A program made the position numbers and the translations under genes. A stretch of DNA of 64,000 nt from Planomonospora parontospora (GTDB lineage: Bacteria; Actinomycetota; Actinomycetes; Streptosporangiales; Streptosporangiaceae): assembly GCA_014647935.1 (NCBI GenBank), contig BMQD01000007.1, positions 1-64,000 on the forward strand, written 5' to 3'. The notes beneath the pieces are model-generated. The model ran no database searches. It saw nothing but the letters and a program-made list of their open reading frames with translations, and was not told the origin of the DNA. Shown here one piece after another: positions 1 to 8,014 of this stretch (positions are counted from its first letter, which is position 1; each line of letters begins with the position of its first letter).

Positions 1-1379
1 ATCGGGATCAGGCGCGGGGGCAGTACGGTTCGCGGGACCGGGGGGATCGTCCGTCGTTCGGTCGGGATGACCGGCCGCGTGGTGGCGGGTATCGGGATCG
101 GGACGATCGTGGTGGGGAGCGTCGTCCGTTCAACCGGGACGACCGTCCCGGCGGTCGGCCTTACGGTGACCGGGACGGCGGCTTCCGCGGTGAAGGCGGC
201 TCCCGCAGCCGTTACAGCCGTGATGAACCGAGCGGTCGCCGCAACGACGAGGCGCCGGCTCGAGAGCGTGAGGAGCTGCCTCCGCTCGCTCCGGACATCA
301 CCGCCGAGGAGCTCGACAAGGAGATTCGCGAGGAACTGCGCTCTCTCCCCCTCGACCTCGCCGATCTGATCTCCCGTCACCTGGTGGCGGCGGAGCGGGC
401 TCTCGGGGAGGAGGACGCCGAGCAGGCGTACGAGCACACCAAGGTCGCCCGCCGCTTCGCCGCCAGGATCGGTGTGATCCGCGAGGCCGTCGGCATCGCC
501 GCCTATCGGGCAGGGCATTTCGCGGAGGCGCTCAGTGATCTGCGTGCCGCTCGCCGGATGACGGGGTCGGAGTCGTTCCTGCCGATCATGGCGGACTGCG
601 AGCGCGGTCTCGGACGCCCGGAGCGGGCTCTCGATCTGGCCCGCTCCAAGGAGGCCGAGCGCCTCGACCGGGTGGGGAAGATCGAGATGGCCATCGTGGA
701 GTCCGGTGCGCGCCGGGATCTCGGCCAGAAGGACGCTGCGGTCATCACCCTTCAGCGGCTGCCCGAGCTGCGTGACGAGCGTCCTCAGCCCTGGTCGGCG
801 CGGCTGGCCTTCGCCTACGCCGATGCCCTGGCGGACGCGGGACACGAGGGTGCGGCCACGGAGTGGTTCGGTCGTGCGATGGCCTTCGACGAGGACGGCG
901 AGACCGACGCAGCCGAGCGTTACGCCGAGCTCACCGGTGCCGTCATCGAGGACCTCGAAGAGGACGGTGAAGAGGGCTCTGCAGATTCAGAGGACGCGGA
1001 GACCGACGTGACCCGTGACAGTGTGACCCGTGATGCGGACGCCGACGAGGTCCCCGAGGACGGTACGGACATCGGGCTCGAGAGCTTCAGCGTGCTGGAC
1101 GAGCAGATCGAAGATGACGACGATCTCGACGGGGACGACGAGCGGGTCATCGACGAGATCGCGGAGGAGGAGTCTCCCGCGGTCGAGGAACCGACCCGTG
1201 AGGAGGACGCCACGGAGCGGAAAGCCGTGCAGAAGCCCGAGACCGGTGTCGGTCCGGCCTTCATCGAGCCTGATTTCGGTGACATCCTCGATGACTCCGC
1301 CGAGGCCGACGACGACCGGGGCGGCGAGCACGAGGCCGAGGAGGGCGCCGAGAAGGACGCCGAGGACGGGAAGAAGTAG
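1..1379 (+). CDS. TPR-containing protein with Arg/Gly/Asp-rich N-terminus (5' partial)
   Basis: The reading frame is open from the first bases of the window (frame 3), so the start lies upstream; an internal GTG at 384 is not the true start. The first ~75 visible residues are low-complexity, rich in R, G and D (RDDRG-like units), probably disordered and perhaps RNA-binding. A helical region with tetratricopeptide-like repeats follows (alternating small/large residues, e.g. AYEHTKVARRFAARIG), then a very acidic C-terminal tail of about 130 residues. The order TPR protein, HAD phosphatase, tlyA, nadK, recN resembles M. tuberculosis Rv1691 onward, supporting orthology. The molecular function is unknown; a scaffold role is inference. 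A strong hairpin follows the stop. Confidence 0.8.
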   Translation, partial: RDQARGQYGSRDRGDRPSFGRDDRPRGGGYRDRDDRGGERRPFNRDDRPGGRPYGDRDGGFRGEGGSRSRYSRDEPSGRRNDEAPAREREELPPLAPDITAEELDKEIREELRSLPLDLADLISRHLVAAERALGEEDAEQAYEHTKVARRFAARIGVIREAVGIAAYRAGHFAEALSDLRAARRMTGSESFLPIMADCERGLGRPERALDLARSKEAERLDRVGKIEMAIVESGARRDLGQKDAAVITLQRLPELRDERPQPWSARLAFAYADALADAGHEGAATEWFGRAMAFDEDGETDAAERYAELTGAVIEDLEEDGEEGSADSEDAETDVTRDSVTRDADADEVPEDGTDIGLESFSVLDEQIEDDDDLDGDDERVIDEIAEEESPAVEEPTREEDATERKAVQKPETGVGPAFIEPDFGDILDDSAEADDDRGGEHEAEEGAEKDAEDGKK

Positions 1380-1385
1380 TCCTTG

Positions 1386-1427
1386 ATCGGTCGGGGGCGA
1401 ACCATCCCGGTTCGTCCCCCGACCGAT
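1386..1427. terminator. Bidirectional hairpin terminator between convergent genes
   Basis: An inverted repeat with an 18-bp stem (one bulged base) and 5-nt loop lies 6 nt after the TPR gene stop and just before the stop of the opposite-strand MBL gene. There is no T-tract, as is usual for actinomycete terminators. Confidence 0.75.
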
Positions 1428-1435
1428 TCGGCGTC

Positions 1436-2362
1436 TCAGGGCTGGACCCGGTCCAGCCAGTGCATGATGCCGGCGACGTTGGACGGGGCTCCACTCAGCA
1501 GTTCGAACTGCTCGGCGGTCGCGTCGTCGCTCCTGAGCGCCGCGTAACGCTCCTGCGTGCGTTCCCTGACCATGGCCACCGCATGGTCCAGGTCCATGCC
1601 CTCCGAGCGGGCCTGCCGGGTCAGATCGACCCAGATCCGGAGTTCCTCCGCAGAACGCCCCAGGGTCTCCGCCACGTCCGTGACCGGGCCGTAGTGGCTG
1701 AACAGCAGGCGCTGCGGGCGGAGGCCCTCGAACAGCGCGATGGAGTCCAGGGCGGTGTCCAGGTCGAAGTCCGGTGGAGGGGTGGCGGGACGCAGGTCGC
1801 CGGTCTGCGGGAGGTAGACGCCCGCGGCGTCTCCGACGTAGAGGTCTCCGGTGCCGGAGTCGATGAGCCCCACGTGATGCTTGGCGTGACCGGGGGAGTA
1901 GTGGCTGTGCAAGGCCCGGCCGTTGCCGAGGTCGACGGATCCGCTGTCGCCGAGCGCGCGGATCCGGGAGGCGTCGGTGGCGGACAGCTCACCGAACAGG
2001 ACGTCCAGCTTGTCCCCCCAGACCATCCGGGCGCTCGCCATGAGCCGTGACGGGTCGGCGAGGTGCCGCGCACCTTTCTCGTGCACCACGATCTCCGCCT
2101 CGGGGTAGAACCCCGCGATGTCCCCGACACCGCCGGCGTGGTCCAGATGGATGTGCGTGACGACGACCGTCGCGAGATCGCGGGGACCGACCCCCAGCGA
2201 GGTCAGGGCGTCCCTGACCACCGGGGCCGAGGTGGAGGTCCCCGTCTCCACCAGGCAGGGACGATCCCCGAGGATCAGGTAACCCGCCGTTATACCGGAG
2301 TATCCGGCCATTCTCGTATCGATCTCGTAGACGTCCCCGCCAAGATCGGTGATGTTGTCCAC
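1436..2362 (-). CDS. MBL-fold metallo-hydrolase
   Basis: A 308-residue metallo-beta-lactamase-fold protein. The zinc-binding signature THIHLDHAGG is visible about one third of the way in, with later conserved His/Asp positions (SPGHAKHHVG, VGDAAG, SHYGPV), so both metal sites look intact. The family covers glyoxalase-II-like thioesterases, lactonases and other hydrolases; the substrate cannot be deduced. I chose the GTG start (VDNITDLGG) because a GAGGTGG ribosome-binding site sits 5 nt upstream; the frame is open for another 20 codons but those lack a good RBS. It is convergent with the TPR gene and appears monocistronic. Confidence 0.85.
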   Translation of the reverse strand: MDNITDLGGDVYEIDTRMAGYSGITAGYLILGDRPCLVETGTSTSAPVVRDALTSLGVGPRDLATVVVTHIHLDHAGGVGDIAGFYPEAEIVVHEKGARHLADPSRLMASARMVWGDKLDVLFGELSATDASRIRALGDSGSVDLGNGRALHSHYSPGHAKHHVGLIDSGTGDLYVGDAAGVYLPQTGDLRPATPPPDFDLDTALDSIALFEGLRPQRLLFSHYGPVTDVAETLGRSAEELRIWVDLTRQARSEGMDLDHAVAMVRERTQERYAALRSDDATAEQFELLSGAPSNVAGIMHWLDRVQP

Positions 2363-2473
2363 AGGCCACCTCAGAACTGGAACCGGCGTCCCCAGAATGA
2401 CCTTCTGGCCATCCCGGCGCAATTCTCATCGTAGAGAGTCGTCCTCGGTCAGCAGAGATCGAAGGAGGATCCG

Positions 2474-2850
2474 ATGGTCGCAATGAGGTCGTCCTGGCGG
2501 GCCGTCTGCCCGAGACCGTTCAGGTCAGGTCGTTGCAGAGCGGCACCAGGTTCGGCACCTGGCGGCTGGTCGTCCGGAGACGGCAGCAGCAGGGGCGCGG
2601 CATCCGCGTGGACACCATCCCGTGCGTGGCGTTCGAGCCCGGTGTGGTCGAGACGGTGACCGGGTGGAGTCCCGACGACATGGTCGAGGTCGTCGGCTCC
2701 CTGCGGCGCCGGTGGTGGGGGAAGGACGGGGCGAAGGCATCCGGCTACGAGGTCGAGGTCCGTTCGGCGAGACGGCTCGAACATCGGCCCCCGGAGGCCT
2801 GCGACCAGCACGAGAGCGTCTCCGCCGGGGCTGCCCCCGCTCGCAGCTGA
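2474..2850 (+). pseudogene. Short single-stranded DNA-binding (SSB/OB-fold)-like protein, apparent frameshift at codon 3
   Basis: The reading frame ending at 2850 encodes an OB-fold SSB-like protein (NEVVLAGRLPE..., WRLVVRR..., IPCVAFEPGVVE, VEVVGSLRRRWWG, YEVEVRSARRL), about 120 residues, as in the short SSB paralogues of actinomycetes. This frame has no ATG/GTG between the upstream region and the protein body; the first candidate is TTG at 2533, inside the first beta-hairpins. A textbook AAGGAGG (2462-2469 region) followed by ATG at 2474 is one base out of frame: restoring one C after ATGGTC would give M-V-R-N-E-V-V-L. I read this as a single-base deletion or a sequence error. If TTG 2533 were used, the protein would lack its first strands. 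Confidence 0.7.
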
Positions 2851-2961
2851 ACCCTCCGGTCCCGTGACGGTGACACTCCGCCGACCGGCGCGCCGACCGG
2901 CGGAGATCTGATCGCCGGGGCTCCGACACCGGTCGGCCGGTTCCTCCGATCCCGTGCCCCT

Positions 2962-4305
2962 CTACCGGGGCGGGCCGCCCGGCGGGGGAGACCCGTCCTC
3001 TCCGGAAGGCTCGGGCCTCCGGTCCGGCTGCGCGGTGAGCAGGCGCAGGATCAGGCCGGTGCGGGGCTTGGGGCCGAAGGAGGTGGACTTGCGCGGGACC
3101 CGCTCGTTCTGCGCGGCGACGGCGAGCACGTCGTCGACCGCGAGGGGGTTCAGCAGCACGGCGGTCCCCCCGCTGTCACGGGCGAGCCGTACCGCGGCCT
3201 CGGGGTCGTGGTGCACGATGCGCACCGAGTGCTCGTCGTCCTGCATCCCCCAGACCTTCGGCAACAGGAACTCCGCGAGGACCGAGGTGTTCAGCGCACT
3301 CCACCGGGCGGAGCGGTCCGCGGGCATGGCGTGCTCGAGCTGGCAGGGGTCGGGATCGGTGAGCAGGTGCGTGGGGCCTCCGTCGGACAGCAGGAAGGCG
3401 GGGCCGGTGGCCTCCTCCAGCGCGGCGAGGCCCTTGGCCAGGTCGGCGTGCTCGTGGACCTGCCAGGCGCCTCTCGCGCGGGCCACGGCCTCGCCGAGCG
3501 GCAGATCCGGGATGACCCGATGGATGGCCTTCAGATCCGGTGGGTAGGCCTCGACGTCCACCAGGAGGGCCAGGCCGAAGTCCCAGGGCCCGGGCTCGTC
3601 CCTCCCGGTGTGGGAGCCGGCCGCGTGGTGCTCCGCCTGCAGTGCGCGGTAGGTGGCGTAGCGGTGGTGACCGTCGGCGATGAGGGCGCTGCGGCCGCGC
3701 AGGTCGTCGTCGAGTTCGGAGAGCTCGGCGGGGTCGGTCACGGCCCAGAGCCGGTGGCGCACCCCGTCCCGTGTCTCGGCTTCGGTCAGCGGCGGGCGGG
3801 TGGCGGCGACCCGGTCGACGAGACGGGTGGCAGCGCCGCCCCGGCCCTCGTAAAGGAGGAAGATGGGTTCCAGGTTGGCCTCGGTCGTGCGCATGAGGGC
3901 GAGGCGGTCGGCCACCGGGCCGGGCATGACGTCCTCGTGAGGCAGGATCACCCGCTGCTCGGGGGCGGCCAGGCCCACGTCTCCGATGAGCCCTCGCTGG
4001 AGCACCCCCTGCCCGGTCTGCTCGTAGACGTACACCGCGGGTGCCGCGTCGACGACCAGCACCCCGGAGGAGAGCCAGGATCCGAGGACCTCACGGGCCT
4101 CGGCGTAGCGGTGGCGGTCGGCTCCGGGAAGGATCAACCGCACGACGTTGTTGGGGTGGGAGTCGAGAAGCTCGCGCACGTCGTTCTCCGCGATGAGATC
4201 GTAAGGCGGCGAGGTCACCTCGGCCAGATCGTCGACCGCGAACCGCACGCCGCGGAACGGACGCAGCACCAGTCCGTCGGGTACCGGCAGTTCAGGATTG
4301 GCCAT
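2962..4305 (-). CDS. DUF1015 family protein
   Basis: About 447 residues, the usual length for DUF1015 proteins. Family hallmarks are visible: an N-terminal LRPFRGVRF with VTSPPYDLI, a central IADGHHRYATYRAL motif, and a C-terminal region with EHSVRIVHHDPEAA. DUF1015 proteins are cytosolic and widespread; their biochemical role is not settled. The start is ambiguous: ATG 4305 (MANPELPV) and ATG 4314 (MPRMANPE) are both possible and neither has a convincing Shine-Dalgarno. The gene is divergent from the downstream TPR/HAD pair. The final ~20 residues are Pro/Gly-rich. Confidence 0.85.
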   Translation of the reverse strand: MANPELPVPDGLVLRPFRGVRFAVDDLAEVTSPPYDLIAENDVRELLDSHPNNVVRLILPGADRHRYAEAREVLGSWLSSGVLVVDAAPAVYVYEQTGQGVLQRGLIGDVGLAAPEQRVILPHEDVMPGPVADRLALMRTTEANLEPIFLLYEGRGGAATRLVDRVAATRPPLTEAETRDGVRHRLWAVTDPAELSELDDDLRGRSALIADGHHRYATYRALQAEHHAAGSHTGRDEPGPWDFGLALLVDVEAYPPDLKAIHRVIPDLPLGEAVARARGAWQVHEHADLAKGLAALEEATGPAFLLSDGGPTHLLTDPDPCQLEHAMPADRSARWSALNTSVLAEFLLPKVWGMQDDEHSVRIVHHDPEAAVRLARDSGGTAVLLNPLAVDDVLAVAAQNERVPRKSTSFGPKPRTGLILRLLTAQPDRRPEPSGEDGSPPPGGPPR

Positions 4306-4424
4306 ACGGGGCATGCTGCCATAAGGCCTGGAACGTCCGGATATCGCCCTGCGGGTGTGGTGGTGCCGCTCCCACCAGGGAAATCGGTCGGATCTGCCGC
4401 CTGTCGATGAAGGAGGCCTTGGCA

Positions 4425-4865
4425 ATGGTCGAAGGACGCGGTCCGTCTGATTCCCCCGATTCCGGCCTCGGATCCGAGGCGGGTGCGCCGGTGGGGAACG
4501 TCTACGAGTGGTTCCAGCGCGGGATGAGACTCCTGGCCGAGGGGAGCCCCGCGGCCGCCGCCGCGCTGCTGGAGCGCGCCGCCGACGCCGAGCCCGAGTC
4601 GCGGAGCATCCGCGAGGCGCTCGCCCGCGCCCAGTTCAACTCCAGGCGCTACGCCGAGGCCGTCGACAGTTTCCGCTGGATCGTCGATGCCAACCCGACC
4701 GAGGACTACGCCTACTTCGGACTGGGCCTGGCCCTGTGGCGGACCGGGGACATGGAGGCCGCCCAGGAGCCGCTGGCCATCGCCGTCGCGATGCGGCCCG
4801 ACCAGCGCCATTACGTCTCGGCGCTGAAGAGCGTCCGCGCGACGCTGCGCGCCCGCCGGACGTGA
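4425..4865 (+). CDS. Tetratricopeptide repeat protein
   Basis: A 146-residue protein with about three TPR-like helix pairs (GMRLLAEGSPAAAAALLERAADAEP; ALARAQFNSRRYAEAVDSFRWIVDANP; AYFGLGLALWRTGDMEAAQEPLAIAVAMRP). No signal peptide, so cytosolic; probably a protein-interaction module. ATG 4425 is preferred over the in-frame ATG 4407 because AAGGAGG at 4410-4416 lies 8 nt before it. It sits 52 nt ahead of the HAD phosphatase and is probably co-transcribed with it. Confidence 0.85.
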   Translation: MVEGRGPSDSPDSGLGSEAGAPVGNVYEWFQRGMRLLAEGSPAAAAALLERAADAEPESRSIREALARAQFNSRRYAEAVDSFRWIVDANPTEDYAYFGLGLALWRTGDMEAAQEPLAIAVAMRPDQRHYVSALKSVRATLRARRT

Positions 4866-4917
4866 CCGGGAACGAACCCCTGAGGGGCGCGGCCGGGGCG
4901 GATGGTGGAATGATCCG

Positions 4918-5952
4918 GTGGACTCACAGACGCTGATCGACGCCTATGACACCCTCCTGCTGGACCTGGACGGGGTCGTGTACCTCGGCCGGAGCGCAGT
5001 GCCCGGGGCCCCGGAGGCTCTGCGGCGGGCGGAGGGACGCGGCGTACGGCTCGCCTACGTCACCAACAACGCCTCCCGCACCCCCGCCGCGATCGCCGGT
5101 CACCTGAGCGAGCTCGGCGCCCCCGCGACGCCCGCCGACGTCGTCACCTCGGCGCAGGCGGCGGCGCGGCTGGTCGCCGAGCGGGTCGCCCCGGGGTCGG
5201 CGGTCCTGGTGGTGGGGGGCATGGGGCTGCGTGCCGCACTGCGCGCCCACGGCCTGCGCCCGGTCAGCACCGCCCTGGAGGAGCCGACGGCGGTGGTGCA
5301 GGGCATCGCGCCCGACCTCTCCTACGGCCTGCTGTCGGAGGGCGCGCTGGCCGTACGGCGGGGGGCCCTGTTCGTCGCCGCGAACGCGGACTCGACCATG
5401 CCGACCGGCCGGGGAGAGCTGCCGGGCAACGGCGCGATGACGCGGGTGATCGCCGCCGCGACGGGGGTGGAGCCGATCGTCGCCGGGAAGCCGGAGCCGC
5501 CGCTGCACCGTGAATCGATGATCCGGACCGGTGCGGCCCGGCCGCTCGTGGTCGGAGACCGGCTCGACACCGACATCGAGGGGGCCCGCAACGCCGGGGT
5601 GGACAGCCTGCTGGTGCTGACCGGCGTCGCGGGCCCCCTCGACCTGCTGACCGCCGGGCCCGGGCAGCGGCCCACCTACCTCGCCGCCGACCTGTCCGCG
5701 CTGCACCGGCCGTACACCGCCCCGGGACGGGACGGCGGAGGATGGACCTGTGCGGGCTGGGCCGCCCGGTGGGCCGGGGGGAGGCTCCGGCTGGAGGGCG
5801 GGGGCGAGCCCTCCGACGGGCTGCGGGCGGCCTGTGCCGCCGCGTGGGAGGCCGCCGGGGACGAGCGGGCGGATGAGGACGCGGTGAAGGACGTGCTCGC
5901 CTCCCTGCTCCGGGGCGACGCGCTCTCCGGGGGGCCCGGTCTGCGCGGGTGA
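4918..5952 (+). CDS. HAD-IIA family hydrolase (NagD-like phosphatase)
   Basis: A 344-residue haloacid-dehalogenase-superfamily phosphatase of subclass IIA. Motif I is LLDLDGVVYLG near the N-terminus with the two catalytic Asp residues, motif II is YVTNNAS, motif III is the Lys in AGKPEPP, and motif IV is VVGDRLDTDIEGARNAG. Relatives dephosphorylate small phosphometabolites such as p-nitrophenyl phosphate or sugar phosphates. It corresponds by position to M. tuberculosis Rv1692. The start is GTG 4918. The C-terminal ~90 residues, past the core, are Gly/Arg-rich and probably form a lineage-specific extension. Confidence 0.88.
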   Translation: MDSQTLIDAYDTLLLDLDGVVYLGRSAVPGAPEALRRAEGRGVRLAYVTNNASRTPAAIAGHLSELGAPATPADVVTSAQAAARLVAERVAPGSAVLVVGGMGLRAALRAHGLRPVSTALEEPTAVVQGIAPDLSYGLLSEGALAVRRGALFVAANADSTMPTGRGELPGNGAMTRVIAAATGVEPIVAGKPEPPLHRESMIRTGAARPLVVGDRLDTDIEGARNAGVDSLLVLTGVAGPLDLLTAGPGQRPTYLAADLSALHRPYTAPGRDGGGWTCAGWAARWAGGRLRLEGGGEPSDGLRAACAAAWEAAGDERADEDAVKDVLASLLRGDALSGGPGLRG

Positions 5953-6142
5953 GCCGGGATTCCGGGAGATCGACCCCGCGGTTCCGGGCGGCTCGGGTCT
6001 CCTGTGCACGCCGGGCCGCTCGGACCACCCGGGTCAGCCGGATCACCCGGGGCGCGCAGGGGACCGGCCGACCGGCCCACCGGGACCGGACCGTCCGAAC
6101 CCCTGCCGACCGGACGGCCGGGGATCAGACCGTCCGGCCCCC

Positions 6143-6199
6143 GGGTGTCCGGACGATTCCCGGGTGCCCGGACGCTCCCCGGGTGCCCGGACGCTCCCC
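6143..6199. repeat. Three tandem 19-bp repeats in a convergent intergenic region
   Basis: Three head-to-tail copies of a 19-bp unit (6143-6161, 6162-6180, 6181-6199; the last two identical, the first with three changes). The 5953-6222 gap holds no gene I can support; it is C/G-rich with many CCGG-type palindromes. The repeats may act as a terminator-like element between convergent genes. Confidence 0.8.
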
Positions 6200-6222
6200 G
6201 GGCCGCCGGGCCATACGGGTGC

Positions 6223-6570
6223 TCAGAGGAGTTTGCGGAGGCGCATGAGGTCGCCGAAGCTGGCGTCGATCTTGACCCGTCCGCCGAAGACGGCGCGTCC
6301 CATGTCGAGCTCGCCGTTGACGAGCGCGACCAGGTCGTCGCTGCCGATGGTCAGCTTCACCGCGGGGGAGGCGCCGTCGGCCGGAGGGCCGTCATCGAAG
6401 GGGCCGAGGCCGCCGTGGTGGATGCGGCCGTGGAAGGTGACTCCCAGGTCGCTGACGTGGCAGCTGATGGTGCGCTCGACCACATGCTTCGCGCGGTCCT
6501 CCGGGGCGATCTCGTCGAACTGCTCGCCGAGCTTCCGAAGTGCCGCCCGGCACTCGTCGATGGTCGCCAT
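6223..6570 (-). CDS. SCP2 sterol-binding domain protein
   Basis: A 115-residue single-domain protein of the SCP2 family, a small lipid-binding alpha/beta fold. Visible features are the central VKLTIGSDDLVALVNGELDMGRAVFGGRVKIDASFGDLMRLRKLL, where the repeated GxL/GxVKI pattern and terminal helix are typical. Probably a cytosolic hydrophobic-ligand carrier; the ligand is unknown. ATG 6570 is supported by AAGGAG 9 nt upstream. It is convergent with the HAD gene. Confidence 0.85.
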   Translation of the reverse strand: MATIDECRAALRKLGEQFDEIAPEDRAKHVVERTISCHVSDLGVTFHGRIHHGGLGPFDDGPPADGASPAVKLTIGSDDLVALVNGELDMGRAVFGGRVKIDASFGDLMRLRKLL

Positions 6571-6909
6571 CGAGTGGCGCTCCTTTCTCCTTGAGGACCG
6601 GCCCGGATCCCATTCCCTATGGACGGTAGCGTTCCACATGGACGCGGTGCGCGATCCGGGGCGGCGGGCGCGCCGGGGACCGGCCCGTCCCCGCCCGGGC
6701 CGTCGCGGGACGCGGGAGCGGCCGGCGGCTCCGTCGGGATGACAACGAGCGGGGCATGCGCGATAGTTCGCGGGCGGCTCGGTTCGGGTAGGCCCGATCC
6801 GCTCCGCCCGCGCGGCGGAGCGCGGACGGGCGGGCTCCGGCCGGGACCCGGGGGCGGGATCCGGCCTCCCGGGAACCGCCCGTGCCGCGGTGATCGAGGA
6901 GGTATGGTT

Positions 6910-7020
6910 GTGTCGATCGAACATGTGATCGATTACCGGCTCGCCGGCCGGATCTCCCCGTCCCGGTGTGCCCGGAAGGGCGCCGCGACGGCGAAGAGCA
7001 CCTCCGGAGGGGGCGCATGA
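6910..7020 (+). CDS. Small hypothetical ORF (36 aa) preceding the tlyA operon
   Basis: A short ORF (MSIEHVIDYRLAGRISPSR...) from GTG 6910. It has a strong GAGGAGG-type ribosome-binding site 8 nt upstream and ends with TGA overlapping the ATG of the next gene (ATGA), a signature of translational coupling. No homologue is recognised. The rest of the 6571-7016 region between the divergent SCP2 gene and this operon is G/C-rich and presumably holds both promoters. It could be a real micro-protein, a leader peptide, or chance. Confidence 0.4.
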   Translation: MSIEHVIDYRLAGRISPSRCARKGAATAKSTSGGGA

Positions 7021-7199
7021 CGGACCTGCGGGATCTCTCGGAGCAGACCGGGGACGAACGGGTGGACACCGCGCTGCGGGGCCTCGCCGTGCTCGGCGAC
7101 GTGCCGGTGGCGGCGCACGTGGGCGTGTTCGAGGAGGTCCTCGCCGGGCTGGAGGACGCGCTCGCCTCGGCGGACGACGCCCAGGGCGGTTCCCGATGA
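7017..7199 (+). CDS. Conserved small protein upstream of tlyA
   Basis: A 60-residue acidic protein (MTDLRDLSEQTGDERVDTALRGLAVLGDVPVAAHVGVFEEVLAGLEDAL). A small protein of this size lies between the HAD gene and tlyA in other actinobacteria (position of Rv1693 in M. tuberculosis). The DVPVAAHVGVFEEVLAGLEDAL portion looks like a conserved helix. GGAGG lies 8 nt upstream of ATG 7017, and the stop overlaps the tlyA ATG (ATGA), so the two are translationally coupled. Function unknown. Confidence 0.8.
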   Translation: MTDLRDLSEQTGDERVDTALRGLAVLGDVPVAAHVGVFEEVLAGLEDALASADDAQGGSR

Positions 7200-8014
7200 G
7201 CCGGCGGGCACGTCTCGACAGCGAGCTCGTCCGCCGGAAGCTGGCCCGCTCCCGTGAGCAGGCGGCCCAGCTCATCGAGGCGGGCCGGGTCACCGTCGGA
7301 GGCCGGACGGCGGCCAAGCCCGCCACGCAGGTCGACACCGCCTCGGCGATCGTGGTCACCGAGGCGGAGGAGGGACCCGACTACGTCTCGCGGGGCGCGC
7401 ACAAGCTCGTCGGGGCGCTGGCGGCGTTCGGCCCGGAGGGGCTGCGCGTCCGGGGGCGGCGCTGCCTGGACGCCGGCGCGTCGACCGGCGGGTTCACCGA
7501 CGTGCTGCTGCGCGAAGGCGCGGCGCACGTGCTCGCCGTCGACGTCGGGTACGGCCAGCTCGCCTGGTCGCTCAGGACCGACGAGCGGGTCACGGTCATG
7601 GAGCGGGTCAACGTCAGGGACCTGACGCCCGAGATGGTCGGCGAGGCCCCCACGCTGGTCGTCGGCGACCTGTCGTTCATCTCCCTGCGGCTGGTGCTGC
7701 CCGCCCTGGCCGCCTGCGCCGCCCCGGAGGCGGACTTCGCGATGCTGGTCAAGCCGCAGTTCGAGGTCGGCAGGGAGCGGGTCGGCGCGGGCGGCGTCGT
7801 CCGCGACCCGGTGCTGCGCGCGCAGGCCGTACGGGACGTCGCCGGGGCCGCGCGGGCGCTCGGCCTGGTCGTGCGGGGCGTCACCGCCAGCCCCCTCCCG
7901 GGCCCCTCGGGCAACGTCGAGTACGTGATCTGGCTGGGCAAGGGGGAGGGCGCTCCGCCGGTGGAGGACATCGACGCGGAGATCGCGCGCGCGGTGGCGG
8001 AGGGTCCGCAGTGA
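7196..8014 (+). CDS. tlyA: TlyA family rRNA (cytidine-2'-O)-methyltransferase
   Basis: A 272-residue protein with an N-terminal S4 RNA-binding domain (residues ~1-65, RLDSELVRRKLARSREQAAQLIEAGRVTVGG) and an FtsJ-like SAM methyltransferase domain (SAM motif CLDAGASTGGFTDVLL near residue 90; VVGDLSFISLR; MLVKPQFEVG). In mycobacteria TlyA methylates C1409 of 16S and C1920 of 23S rRNA and determines capreomycin susceptibility. The GTGA overlap with nadK downstream and ATGA overlap upstream show tight operon coupling. The older 'haemolysin' label is not supported by the domains. Confidence 0.95.
   Translation: MSRRARLDSELVRRKLARSREQAAQLIEAGRVTVGGRTAAKPATQVDTASAIVVTEAEEGPDYVSRGAHKLVGALAAFGPEGLRVRGRRCLDAGASTGGFTDVLLREGAAHVLAVDVGYGQLAWSLRTDERVTVMERVNVRDLTPEMVGEAPTLVVGDLSFISLRLVLPALAACAAPEADFAMLVKPQFEVGRERVGAGGVVRDPVLRAQAVRDVAGAARALGLVVRGVTASPLPGPSGNVEYVIWLGKGEGAPPVEDIDAEIARAVAEGPQ

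Noticed and set aside
6619-6909. Upstream extension of the small ORF ending at 7020
   Set aside because: Pro/Gly/Arg low complexity with no RBS; the GTG at 6910 has a good RBS, so only that part was kept.
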